From the NCBI RefSeq assembly GCF_000621725.1, contig NZ_JHXM01000018.1, positions 1 through 64,000 on the forward strand: 64,000 nt of DNA, written 5' to 3'. The notes below the pieces were generated by a model. The model saw only the letters and a list, made by a program, of their open reading frames with translations. It had not been told where the DNA came from and did no database searches. This document shows, piece after piece, positions 6,209 through 16,500 of the stretch. How positions within the stretch are numbered: the first letter of the stretch is position 1; each line of letters begins with the position of its first letter. A program made the position numbers and the translations under genes. The stretch comes from Xylanibacter brevis ATCC 19188 (GTDB lineage Bacteria; Bacteroidota; Bacteroidia; Bacteroidales; Bacteroidaceae).

Positions 6209-8548
6209 ATGTTTGACATGAAAAAGTTTTTCAACTATGCCTTTGCAGGAGCGATAGCACTCATAGGTACGTACGTGTTCAGTGGATGCACGTCTGACGA
6301 CGAAGTCGTGACAGATGCTGTGAATCCTACGTACGATTCGGAAAAAGGAACTGTAAACACACAGTTCGTATTGAACATTGCTGCCGCCGACCAGAGCGGT
6401 ATGAAAAAAGCACCTGTGCGTCGCTCTTCGGCCACAGCCACACAGGCTCTCGGTACCAACTTCCGCGGATTGACCGATGCCCGTATCCTAACCTACAAGC
6501 AGTCTGCTAACGGTAAGCACCTCTATGATGTTTCTACCGATGCGTTGGCTACTTCAACACGTAACTACGACCTGTCTAGTTTGCTGGCATCAGGTGCCAT
6601 CGCTGCCGACAACTCTCGTCGTGTGGTTGAGTTGGCACTGCCCATAGGTACCAACACGCTGTTGTTCTATGGCCGCGCTCCCAAGCCAACAACCGGCGCC
6701 AACCCCTCGGAGTATGGTAACATTATCTACAACGTAGGCGATAAAGCCACTGCAACAGAGTTCACAACGAATGCTCGTATCAATGGTAATACGGCAGCCT
6801 TTTCGCAAACTTGTACGTTGCTGGCCACGCTGATGACTCGTATGGCCAACCTGGGTCTGCACAAAGAAGCTCCAAACGACGATTATCTGAGTAAGTCTGA
6901 TCCGGACTATAGAGTGTCTTATTGGACGCCAGGATTCCTGGATGCTCCCTATAAGACCGTCAGTGGTAGTAAGAGTGCCTTGGCCGGTGACGAACTGGCA
7001 GCTGCGATTGCTGCAGGAACCTATGAGGATGAGCAGGGTGGTGTGACCTACACCTATAGTGGTCTGATATCAAAAGACTGGCGTGATTATGGTGTTGCAT
7101 ATAATGATCCCGCAACAAGAGTGAACATGAAGCCTCTGGAGGAAATCCTGGGTAAGGCCTATGTGCTGCTGACCACGATTCGCACGGTGGGCGGTGCTGC
7201 CGAAATACGTTCGGGCTCTGCAGATGGTATTCTGAGCGTGATTGAAGACTTGTGGGTGGTGGCCGACAAAGTAGCTTCAGCCACACCTACCAATGAGAAG
7301 GAGTTTATTGCTAAGAAGATGGGTCAGCGCATTAAGAACCGTTTCAGCAACTATTTCCAGCGCGATGATGTGAATAATGTGACGTTCAAGGATTTGGCAA
7401 GTATCAAGACAGCCTTCAATACTTATATCAATGTAGATTTGAATACTCTTACAAATGCCATCGACCCCAATACCTTCCCTGAAGCTCTGAACCTCCCAGA
7501 CGGAGCCGCACAGTTGACGTTCGCTCCTTCGGCCAATAATGGTACGGGTGCCTTCAGCTATGCTACCAATATTTCTGTGTTCAAACCCGTATCTGATAAT
7601 ACAACGACTGTTGATAAGTTCCTGTATCCTGCAGAGCTTGTTTACTTTGGCAATAGCCCCGTGCGTGTCAGCAATGAGACCCATGTGGAAAGCAATTACC
7701 CACAGACCGTGGCAAACTGGGACAACGACGGCTACTGGACGGCTGCCAATAACCTGAAAGGCTGGGTCAAGGATGGTGCTGTGGCTAATACCACCCGTAG
7801 CGTGGCTATGCAGCGCGACATTAACTATGGTACAGCTTTGCTGGCCACCACAGTGAAGTATGGCGCAGCTAGCATTGATGATAACCAGGCTGCTTGTACA
7901 GAGGAGACCAGCGATCAGCATATCACCGTGAATAGCACCTCGTTCAAGCTCACGGGCGTCATCGTTGGCGGTCAGTGCCAAAAGGTGGGTTGGAACTTCC
8001 TGAAAAAGGATGTTGCAGGCAACGACTTCAACTTCATGGTTTACGATAGCTATATTGGCAGTGATGGCAATGGCATCACCGTGCCCTCTAACACTGCACA
8101 GACTTCTGACTACAACTACACCCTGTTGTGGGACAACTATGATGCTGCCAACAACAAGCAGCCAGTATTCGTAGCTCTGGAGTTTGTGAATAATTCGGGT
8201 GTTGACTTCTGGGGCAATGCCAACCTGATTCGTCGTGGCAGCAAGTTCTACCTTGTAGGTAAGCTGGATCCCACCAGCAGTTCGTTCCCCGCTAGCCGAG
8301 CCACAACAGATGCAACAAACTACATTCTGCCTCCTTACAAGGCCGATGGCACCACCGATACCGAGAAGGTTCGCGTGTTCATGCAAGACTACAAGACCAC
8401 GGCTAACTTCACCATTGGTTCGAACTCACTGAAGAGTGCTTATTCTACCGTTCCTGACCTGCGTTCTTCACAGGTATCGCTGGGTCTGGCTGTAGATATC
8501 CAGTGGGAGCCAGGTCTTACATTCAACGTAGAACTGGGACAGCAATAA
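6209..8548 (+). CDS. Fimbrillin family lipoprotein, probable major fimbrial subunit (Mfa1-like)
   Basis: This 779-residue lipoprotein has a lipobox FSGC with Cys27 (Cys24 if translation starts at the second ATG, 6218, which is equally plausible). It is exported, lipidated and expected at the outer surface. After the signal comes RRSSATATQALGTNFRGL, a fimbrillin-like N-terminal strand with dibasic sites; in Porphyromonas fimbrillins an Arg-specific protease cuts in this region to allow donor-strand polymerisation. The C-terminus (about 735-779, NSLKSAYSTVPDLRSSQ..., ending VELGQQ) matches the second fimbrillin of this operon (9596-11332). It lies between the DUF3575 gene and the FimB/Mfa2-like gene. 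Major-subunit status is inferred from order and size. Confidence 0.83.
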   Translation: MFDMKKFFNYAFAGAIALIGTYVFSGCTSDDEVVTDAVNPTYDSEKGTVNTQFVLNIAAADQSGMKKAPVRRSSATATQALGTNFRGLTDARILTYKQSANGKHLYDVSTDALATSTRNYDLSSLLASGAIAADNSRRVVELALPIGTNTLLFYGRAPKPTTGANPSEYGNIIYNVGDKATATEFTTNARINGNTAAFSQTCTLLATLMTRMANLGLHKEAPNDDYLSKSDPDYRVSYWTPGFLDAPYKTVSGSKSALAGDELAAAIAAGTYEDEQGGVTYTYSGLISKDWRDYGVAYNDPATRVNMKPLEEILGKAYVLLTTIRTVGGAAEIRSGSADGILSVIEDLWVVADKVASATPTNEKEFIAKKMGQRIKNRFSNYFQRDDVNNVTFKDLASIKTAFNTYINVDLNTLTNAIDPNTFPEALNLPDGAAQLTFAPSANNGTGAFSYATNISVFKPVSDNTTTVDKFLYPAELVYFGNSPVRVSNETHVESNYPQTVANWDNDGYWTAANNLKGWVKDGAVANTTRSVAMQRDINYGTALLATTVKYGAASIDDNQAACTEETSDQHITVNSTSFKLTGVIVGGQCQKVGWNFLKKDVAGNDFNFMVYDSYIGSDGNGITVPSNTAQTSDYNYTLLWDNYDAANNKQPVFVALEFVNNSGVDFWGNANLIRRGSKFYLVGKLDPTSSSFPASRATTDATNYILPPYKADGTTDTEKVRVFMQDYKTTANFTIGSNSLKSAYSTVPDLRSSQVSLGLAVDIQWEPGLTFNVELGQQ

Positions 8549-8560
8549 ACAGTTATTAAT

Positions 8561-9586
8561 ATGATGTATCTCGACAGAACAATCGCAAAGCTGATGGTGA
8601 CAGTGCTCACAGCATTGTCACTGTCGGCGTGTTCTGTCATCGACGATGATTTGTCCGACTGTCAAGAGGGCGAGAAGTTCGAGATGGACTACCAGTTGAA
8701 ACTGGTCACCAACATGACTACGGAGCTGAAGACCCAGCTGACCACCATCACCGAGATGAGTGTGGCCGGCGCACTGGAGACACACCTGAAGGACATCTTC
8801 AGCGACTTCGCCCACGATGTGGACCTCTCGTTCTACGATACCGACGAGGAACAGGAGCGACTGGAACATGTACAGGACATTATCAATGCCAACCAGACCA
8901 GTTACACGCTGACGCTGCCCATGCGCAAATACATGCACCTGGCTGTGGCAAACATCAAAAACAACCCTGTGGTGACGCTGCACGACGATGAGCTTAGTCC
9001 CACGTCGAAATTGCAGCAGACCGAGGGCGAGAAGATTACCTCGCACACCACAGGCCTGTTTACGGCACGACTGCCGATGGAGGTACTGGAGGGCATCGAT
9101 CAGACATTCAATGTCCGACTATATATGGCCAACAGTGCTGCCACGCTGGTCATCGACCCTCGTGGCGTGAGCTATCGCGACATGAAGGTCTATGCCACCG
9201 GATTTGCCAATGCCTTCTGTATCAGCGACAGCATCTATCGCTATCCTGAAAAGCCCGTGCTGGTCGAGGCACAGAGAGTAGCCACCGACAACGACCTGTT
9301 ATGCTTCTGTTCGGTGAACTTCCCATCGCCCGATGCTGTGCCTGCTGGGGCACCACGCCGCGTTATCGACACCTCGCTCTGGCAGTTCAAGGTGTATGTT
9401 ACCAAGACCGACGGCACCGTGACCGAGACCGTGCTTGGCATCCCCGAGCCGCTGAAGGCTGGCGACCTGAAAGTGATCAAGGGCGAGTTGAACGACGACG
9501 GCGCTGTGACGCCAGCCAACAGTATGGTGGGTGTGAGTATCACGCTGAACTGGAATGATGGCGGCAACTATGAATCGGAACTATAA
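8561..9586 (+). CDS. FimB/Mfa2 family fimbrial anchor lipoprotein
   Basis: 341 residues with lipobox LSAC (Cys24), followed by SVIDDDLSDCQEG, the acidic Cys-containing start typical of the FimB/Mfa2 family. Members are outer-membrane lipoproteins that anchor the fimbria and limit its length. The C-terminal half contains VYVTKTDGTVTETVLGIPEPL and ends in the strand ITLNWNDGG. It starts 12 bp after the first fimbrillin gene and ends 9 bp before the second, so it is part of the same message. Confidence 0.88.
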   Translation: MMYLDRTIAKLMVTVLTALSLSACSVIDDDLSDCQEGEKFEMDYQLKLVTNMTTELKTQLTTITEMSVAGALETHLKDIFSDFAHDVDLSFYDTDEEQERLEHVQDIINANQTSYTLTLPMRKYMHLAVANIKNNPVVTLHDDELSPTSKLQQTEGEKITSHTTGLFTARLPMEVLEGIDQTFNVRLYMANSAATLVIDPRGVSYRDMKVYATGFANAFCISDSIYRYPEKPVLVEAQRVATDNDLLCFCSVNFPSPDAVPAGAPRRVIDTSLWQFKVYVTKTDGTVTETVLGIPEPLKAGDLKVIKGELNDDGAVTPANSMVGVSITLNWNDGGNYESEL

Positions 9587-9595
9587 TCAATCCCT

Positions 9596-11332
9596 ATGAG
9601 GAAGAAGAGACTACGTCTGATCTTACCTTTGCTTGTTTTGACAGTCCTGAGCGGCTGCACAAACGACGAGTCGCTACGCACTGACGAACAACCCGTCCGT
9701 GCGCAGTTAGCTTTCGCCGTGGCACCTCTCACCAAGTTGCACCAGGACAAAGCACCCCTGCATCGCACTGCTGCCAGCGTGGTACAGGCCGATGAGCACT
9801 TCCGCGGACTGCAAGAGCTACACCTCATCCCCTTCGCCAAGCGGGGACGTGTGGAGATCAGCGACCAGCCCAAACTCTTTGGAGTGGACTACAGCGCTGG
9901 CAGCGATTATAGCAAGACCAATGCACACTTCTTCTACTACGAGGGCATGCAGCTGATGAACGGGGTGGCTTCGTTCCTGGTCTATGCCCGTGCTGCCGGT
10001 TCTTCAGATGCGTCGCTCGCCAACAAGCAGTATTATGGTGCACTGACAGCCAACTACCCTGCTGATGGCAATCCCGCCGACATCTCTTTCAGTCTGCAGT
10101 CTATCCGAGACAACAACGATGTGCCCAGTGAGGCGGCTGCCATCGCCCGCTATCTGACGGCCATCGCCCATGCGGAATGTCTGCACGAGGCGCATACCTA
10201 TTCGTGGAGTGCTGCAACCGATTCTAAGTTGCAGGCTTTCTTCCTGAACTTCATTAATCAGGGGCAGGAGACCACTGCGCCCATGGCTGGCTCGTCGGTC
10301 AACGTGAATGCCTATGTCAGGGAGCTGCGAAGCAAGATTGCCGCACTGACCTATTCCGACTGGACCGTGGAGCGCAAGCTGCAACAGGCCATCATCGACT
10401 CTATCGACAACAAGGCTGTAGGTCTGCCTGTCAACTATCCCGCCTCTATAGGACTGCCCGACGGTGCTGCCGTGGTGCGTTATACCAACGGACAGTTCGT
10501 CCCACAGACCACCACCACGCTGGCCAGGGTGGCCGGCATTCGTCGTTATGCGCATCCGGCAGATTTGTACTACTATGCCAACAGTCAGATTAAGACCACA
10601 ACGACGGATACCCGCAAAACCTATTATGAGAACGAGGCCACCTGGACCGATGTGCTGGCCCGCTACGAGACAGATAATGGCGTGGTGCGAAACAACACCA
10701 CATCGGTGGCTATCAAGGAGCCCGTGCACTATGCTGTGGGCTGTCTGCAGATGAGGCTCAATCCCCTGACGGTGTCGCTGAGCGATGCCGACGGGCGTTA
10801 TATAACCGTTGATGCAACGACCTTCCCGCTGACGGGTATCATTGTGGGCAGTCAGCGCCCTGTGGGCTTCGACTTCAAACCCACCAGCACATCGGAAGTC
10901 GATGTGCGCTATGTTTACGACTGCTATCCGGTGGCTCCCGATAACAGTGTGATTTATCTGCCTCCCTATGGCGGCACAACTTCGGCCAACAGTAATACGC
11001 TGTTGCTGCAAACACCCGACGACGAGGAGGTGACCGTGATTGCTGAGTTCCAAAACAACAGCAACGTCACTTTCCGCGGACTGAACGGACTGGTTTACCC
11101 CGGTACCCGTTTCTACCTGTTGGGCATCTTGGCACCCGAGGGTGGTGCCACATACGACTATCAGCGTCGTGTCATTACGCAAGACTATGTCACCACGCTG
11201 AATGTCAGCGTCAACTCTCTCCGTAAGGCGTATAATGTGGTGCCCGACCTGCTGACAGAACGGCTGGAGGTGGGCATACAGCTGACCGCCGACTGGAAGA
11301 TGGCGACGCCAACGATTGTAGAACTTGAATAA
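9596..11332 (+). CDS. Second fimbrillin family lipoprotein (paralogue of the 6209 gene product)
   Basis: 578 residues, lipobox LSGC with Cys21. It shares with the first fimbrillin the order: basic residues, HFRGLQELHLIPF (compare NFRGLTDARILTY), a central FPLTGIIVGSQRPVGFDF segment (compare FKLTGVIVGGQCQKVGWNF), and the C-terminal NSLRKAYNVVPDL followed by a Trp. The two are clear paralogues, this one about 200 residues shorter. It may be an alternative or accessory shaft subunit. It overlaps the longest form of the next ORF by 8 bp, but the preferred start of that gene removes the overlap. Confidence 0.83.
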   Translation: MRKKRLRLILPLLVLTVLSGCTNDESLRTDEQPVRAQLAFAVAPLTKLHQDKAPLHRTAASVVQADEHFRGLQELHLIPFAKRGRVEISDQPKLFGVDYSAGSDYSKTNAHFFYYEGMQLMNGVASFLVYARAAGSSDASLANKQYYGALTANYPADGNPADISFSLQSIRDNNDVPSEAAAIARYLTAIAHAECLHEAHTYSWSAATDSKLQAFFLNFINQGQETTAPMAGSSVNVNAYVRELRSKIAALTYSDWTVERKLQQAIIDSIDNKAVGLPVNYPASIGLPDGAAVVRYTNGQFVPQTTTTLARVAGIRRYAHPADLYYYANSQIKTTTTDTRKTYYENEATWTDVLARYETDNGVVRNNTTSVAIKEPVHYAVGCLQMRLNPLTVSLSDADGRYITVDATTFPLTGIIVGSQRPVGFDFKPTSTSEVDVRYVYDCYPVAPDNSVIYLPPYGGTTSANSNTLLLQTPDDEEVTVIAEFQNNSNVTFRGLNGLVYPGTRFYLLGILAPEGGATYDYQRRVITQDYVTTLNVSVNSLRKAYNVVPDLLTERLEVGIQLTADWKMATPTIVELE

Positions 11333-11345
11333 ACAGAAAGACCGC

Positions 11346-12518
11346 ATGAGACAAACTGCTGGGACATATCGCATCATTCGCACACTACTGCTACTACTGG
11401 CAGTGGCAATGGGCGGCGTGGGCTGTTCTCATGATAGCGGCGACGAGGCAGGGCGTGCGCCTGTGACTCCGTCTTTATACCTTAATATATATATAGAAGG
11501 CCAACAACTGAGCAACAAGCAGTCGGCTCCTCGGCGTGCCTACATCGGTGATGTGGCTGCCACGGAGGCCGAAAACAAGGTCAGCAGTGTGCAGATATGG
11601 GTGTTTACTCATAACGATGGCACTCTGGTGGGCTATCTGAATCCGGCCATTGGTCAACTGAACAGTCAGCGCAGTGCCACCTACCTGATGCTGGTGCCAG
11701 ACGAGTTTGCTCAGAACCCCACCAGCGTGGATGTCTATGTGCTGGCAAATGTTGCACACACGCATCAGCTGGACGAGACCACTACGCGACAGGAACTGGA
11801 AGACGCTTTGATGCTGACTGGCGACCAGCCCTTCGGACTGACCGTCCTGACTACGGTGGTGCCTGACGAAGGACTGCCCATGTCGGGCGTGCTGAGAGAC
11901 CAGCCCGTCTATGGCGATAGCCCCGTGCTGCGCATTGGTACGGCACAACAGCCAGCTATTGTCAACGTGACGCGCATGGTGTCGAAGGTACGCTTCCTGT
12001 TTGGCTGTGCCGTGACGCTGTCTGACTTCCAGATGACCCGCGTGGAGCTGGCTGGCAACATGATTCCTGCCGACGAATATCTGTTCCTGAGCGACGATGG
12101 CAACGACTATCACTTGGGCAACAGCTATGTGGATGACGCCACCACACTGGCCACCATCACCGAAGAGGTGCCCAAGATAGAAGATCCGGAGACCTATGAA
12201 TACCTGCCGGGAATGGCTCCCTCGTACTATGACCGACTGGTCAATGCGGCTGTGGCCGACGGTCACCTGCTGCAGGCAGGACCGTTCTATCTGCGCGAGA
12301 GTGACAAACGGCTCAGTGGCACCATCCACTATATGGTCGATGGCGTTCTTAAAGAGGCACCATTCCAGATGGAAAGGGCGGGCGACTTCTCACGTAATCA
12401 CACGTGGATTGTGTATAGTTACTATGCAGGCAATGCCACCGACCGACTGGTGGTGAACGATGTCTTTGTGACAGACTGGAACGAAGTGAATCAAAATCAC
12501 GAGGTGTATAACTGGTAA
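11346..12518 (+). CDS. Fimbrial accessory lipoprotein (fimbrillin-like)
   Basis: With the ATG at 11346 (MRQTAGTYRIIRTLLLLLAV...) the protein has 390 residues and a lipobox GVGC with Cys27; the earlier in-frame ATG at 11325 would overlap the previous gene and adds only MNKQKDR. The segment SVQIWVFTHNDGTLVGYL, then VDVYVLANVAH, resembles the strand pattern of Mfa/Fim-like subunits (the VLAN motif recurs in that fold). The C-terminus is a strand-rich VVNDVFVTDWNEV. Its position after two fimbrillins and the anchor suggests a minor, possibly tip-proximal, subunit. The exact family is not certain. Confidence 0.72.
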   Translation: MRQTAGTYRIIRTLLLLLAVAMGGVGCSHDSGDEAGRAPVTPSLYLNIYIEGQQLSNKQSAPRRAYIGDVAATEAENKVSSVQIWVFTHNDGTLVGYLNPAIGQLNSQRSATYLMLVPDEFAQNPTSVDVYVLANVAHTHQLDETTTRQELEDALMLTGDQPFGLTVLTTVVPDEGLPMSGVLRDQPVYGDSPVLRIGTAQQPAIVNVTRMVSKVRFLFGCAVTLSDFQMTRVELAGNMIPADEYLFLSDDGNDYHLGNSYVDDATTLATITEEVPKIEDPETYEYLPGMAPSYYDRLVNAAVADGHLLQAGPFYLRESDKRLSGTIHYMVDGVLKEAPFQMERAGDFSRNHTWIVYSYYAGNATDRLVVNDVFVTDWNEVNQNHEVYNW

Positions 12519-12526
12519 GCAAGTGT

Positions 12527-13540
12527 ATGGCAATGAAGATGTTTCTGAAGAATATGGCGATGAGCACACTGGCAGCACTGCTGCTGGCTGCTTGCAGCAT
12601 GGACGACGTCAGCGACCCACAGGGCACAACCGACGGCGAAATGCTGCAGTTGTCGTCGATGGTGAGACGCTCACCGGCCATCGTGCCAACCACCGACCAA
12701 GCCATCGAGATATACGTCACGCGGGGCACTGAAGCCCGAAGGGGCACGTTCAGCTATGCCACCGACCTGGCGGAATGGCGCAGCAACGTCAGGGTGCTGC
12801 CTAACGAGAACCAGTATCTCTATGGCTTTATGCCTGCCACTGCGGCATCGTCAACGGCTATCAGCTACTTGTCGGACGGCTATGCCAAAGGCGCAATGCT
12901 GACCATCAACAACCTGGACCCCGTGACACCTGTTGACCTGTGCTTCCTGGCTGGCGTCAAAGGTGGTGAACCTGTGTCCAGTTCGGAGAATATCACCCTG
13001 TGGAGATACCTGTATGAGGGTCAACCCAAGAACCACAACAAGGTGAATCTGCTGATGGAACACCTCTATGCCAGCCTCAGCCTGCGACTGCTGGTGGGCA
13101 GCGATTATGACATTCTGCGCACTATCAAGGTGAAGAAGATACAACTGAAAGCTGCTGGAGCACGTAAGGTCAACGTGAGCATCACGCAGTGGAACGGACT
13201 GGAACCGCTGTTCAACTATACCACGACCGAGACGGCTGTCGAGGTGACAGACATGCTGAACAGTTCCGAGGGCGAGACGCTGAGTACCAGCGTACCACTG
13301 GTGGTGAACGACCTTTATGTGGCACCCATCCTGACAGGACTGAAGTTGGTGAGTTTCTATGATGTTTACGACAAAGAGGGCCATCTGGTCAGAAAGGACT
13401 GTCGAGCAGAGAATGACATCACCGGACTGATGTCTATGCGAGACGGCACCAAGACGACGCTCACCATGACGGTGGCTCCCAGCTACCTCTACTATTTAGC
13501 CGATCCTGATGCACTGGATCCGACGATTGTGAAGGAGTGA
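12527..13540 (+). CDS. Fimbrillin-like lipoprotein (minor subunit)
   Basis: 337 residues, lipobox LAAC with Cys23; several in-frame ATGs (12527, 12533, 12539) leave the exact start open. The pattern NENQYLYGFMPATA, later LTINNLDPVTPVDLCFLAGV and then NLLMEHLYASLSLRLLVG matches the fimbrillin-like (Mfa-like) family, where a YxYxP-type strand and an H-x-L/F-A-x-L strand are conserved. It would be exported and surface exposed as a fimbrial accessory or tip subunit. It begins 8 bp after the previous gene and ends 21 bp before the first giant gene. Confidence 0.78.
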   Translation: MAMKMFLKNMAMSTLAALLLAACSMDDVSDPQGTTDGEMLQLSSMVRRSPAIVPTTDQAIEIYVTRGTEARRGTFSYATDLAEWRSNVRVLPNENQYLYGFMPATAASSTAISYLSDGYAKGAMLTINNLDPVTPVDLCFLAGVKGGEPVSSSENITLWRYLYEGQPKNHNKVNLLMEHLYASLSLRLLVGSDYDILRTIKVKKIQLKAAGARKVNVSITQWNGLEPLFNYTTTETAVEVTDMLNSSEGETLSTSVPLVVNDLYVAPILTGLKLVSFYDVYDKEGHLVRKDCRAENDITGLMSMRDGTKTTLTMTVAPSYLYYLADPDALDPTIVKE

Positions 13541-13561
13541 AAAACTAAAAAAACAAACGAA

Positions 13562-16500
13562 ATGCGAAAGCTAATGACCATATTACTGAGTTGGATGTCT
13601 GCACTGGCAGTGCAGGCACAGATTACCATTGGCGGCAACGTCTATGGTGGCGGTAATGTGGGCAATACGAAAGGAAACACGACCGTTGCCATTTATGCCG
13701 GCGACCTGAACAGGGTGTATGGTGGTGCACGTATGGCCGATGTGCAAGGCTCTGCCTTTGTGCATGTCGATGGCGAGCATGCCTCCAACTATATCGTGAT
13801 CAACCATCTCTATGGTGGTAATGACATTGCCGGAAGCATCGGCTCGTCAGACTCTATCCCTAAGCAACTGACGCGGGTGGGCACCGGTGCCGGACAGAAT
13901 AAGATTGATAGTACATGGAATGCCTTTGTACGCCTTTCCACCAAGACGGAGATCGTCGGCGGAAAGATCAGGGCTGCTGCTGATGCCAAGAAGGTGTATA
14001 TCGGACAGCTCTTTGGCGGCGGTAATGGTGACTATGACTACAACTCGCTGAAGCTGGAAGACGGCGAGACACCGAACCCCTATTTCGGATTGCCTAAGCC
14101 TGAACTGGGAAAGACCTATCTGGAGATACTGGGTGGCTCTATCGTCTATGCCTATGGTGGCGGTAATAATGCCACGGTGAAGAAGAAAACGGTAATCTGT
14201 CTGGACAACCCCAGCGCAGCAGTTGGCAGCATTATTGATGCTACCAATCCGAATGCCAACCAGGCTGGCGAGGTGCTGAACGATGACCGACTGGAAAGCA
14301 AGATGGGCATCAACCTGACGTTTACCTATCCTCACAGCAATGCCTATCAGATAGGACGCCTGTTTGGCGGAAACAACAAGGCTGAGATGGCCATACGCCC
14401 CCGATGGAACCTGATTCGCGGTTCTGTGCGTAACCTCTATGGTGGCGGTAACGAAGGCCGTATGACCAGTCCTGAGGGCCTGCTCCTGCAGGTGGAAGGC
14501 GACAGCATGGTTGTGGAGAATGTCTATGGCGGATGCCGTAAGGCCGATGTGCGTGCGCTTTATGACGGCGACGACAATCATCCCGTGCCCTATACGGAAA
14601 TACAGTTGGATCCTTCCGACAACCCGAACAATATTCCTGGTGGCTATGCAGCGCGTGTGCGTGTGCTGGGAGGACACGTGACCAATGTCTATGGCGGTAA
14701 TGATATCTCGGGCAACGTCTATGGTGGTAACACCGTAGGTATCCTGACGCATATCTATGGTAATGTCTATGGTGGCGGCAACGGCTCGTATGCCTATACC
14801 GACAATCCGAAGTTGAAGGACGACCCCAAGTGGCATGACTTCTACTATAACCCTGCAGAGATCCTGGGACTGGAGGGCACCTCCTTCACACAGATGCAGT
14901 CGGCCGAGGCCCTGAACATCTTCCGACCGAATGCCGAACAGGTGTCTATCCTGGTTCGTGGCACTGAAGAAAAACCTGTACTCGTAGAGGGCGCCCTTTA
15001 CGTGGGTGGCAACAGTGCCTCGCTGCGCGAACAGACGGCCAGAAGCAACTTCGACACCCGTCAGCCGCACATCAAGATCGGCTCCTATGTCACCATCGAC
15101 AATGTGTTCTTGGGCAACAATGGCGAGAACATGGTGAAATACAACGAGGCCGTGGACGAGCAAGGTCGTGAAGAGGGTGTGCTGCGCACGCTGACAAGTA
15201 CCGACCAGACCCCCGATGGTTCGCGCTTCAACTCGATGAACCTGAAGGACTCGTTGCTCTTTGCCAAGTACATGGAGGGTTGCGCCATGAAGGTGAAGCC
15301 CAATGTGCTGTTTGAGGATACACACCGTGGCGATCCTAATGACTATATCCCCTACAGCTCGATGTTCGGCTCTCTCTATTGCGGCGGTAACGTGGGAAGC
15401 ATCATGACAGACGGTAAGATGACCGTTGACTTCGTCGATAAGATTATCATATATAACAAGGTGGTGGGTGGTTGTAATAATGCCAACGTCTATGCCACCG
15501 ACGATTATAATGCGGAATATCTAGGCGGACTGCTGGGCAATGCCGATGCCAATGGCGACAAGCTGGAGTTGAACTTTGCAGGATTGAAGATTCAGCCCAA
15601 GCGATGGAATGCCAGCAAAACTGCGTTGGAATGGAATACCATCAGTGCTGCTACGGGCGAGAACGTCAGTTCCGAGGGACTGTTGCCCGGCACCACAACG
15701 GCTGCCGACCATGACCGCCGACTGAAGGGTGGTAACGTCTATGGCGGCTGCTATAACACCGGTCATGTGAACGGCAATGTGATTATCAATGTCAATGCGT
15801 CTATCGTTGACCGCAAGGGCGAGTTTGCCATCTTCGACCAGGTGGAACAGAACGAGGGTGAAGCGATCCTTTATGGTAACAGCGACTATCATGTGACAGA
15901 GCGCCGCTCGGGTGTGATCCTCGATGAGCAGGGCATGGATGTGCTGGGTCGGGCATTGAACGTGTTTGGCGGCGGCTATGGACCCGAGTCAGAGATATGG
16001 GGCAGCACGACGGTGAATATCAATAAGGGCTACGTGTTCCAGGTCTTTGGTGGTGGCGAGAATGGTCCTGTCGGCAATGCTGACTACTTCGACCCTGAGG
16101 CCTGGAAGCTGGTCTATTCCTATCACCCGGAGAATAGTTGCTATGTCAACCTGAAAGGCTCTGTGGAAGGTGTGCACCGAGGACATGAAGAGGACGACGA
16201 CGATATGGCTGAGGCTGAGTTTATCTATGGCGGTTCGTTTGAGGCACCCATTGCCGGCGATGTGGTTGTAAACCTGGGTAACGGTCGTGTGTTCAACGCC
16301 TTTGCTGGTAGCTGTAATGCCGACATCTACGGACATACGGAGATGTATATCGGACGTAATGGCACAGATGCCGATGGTCATGATGTGTTGGGATTCCCCT
16401 GGGTGCGTGACCATGCGTATGGTGGTAATGACCTGGGTGGACGCATCCTGAACAAGGGTAACTTTATGAACCGTATCAACGACAATGTGGTTGACATGGT

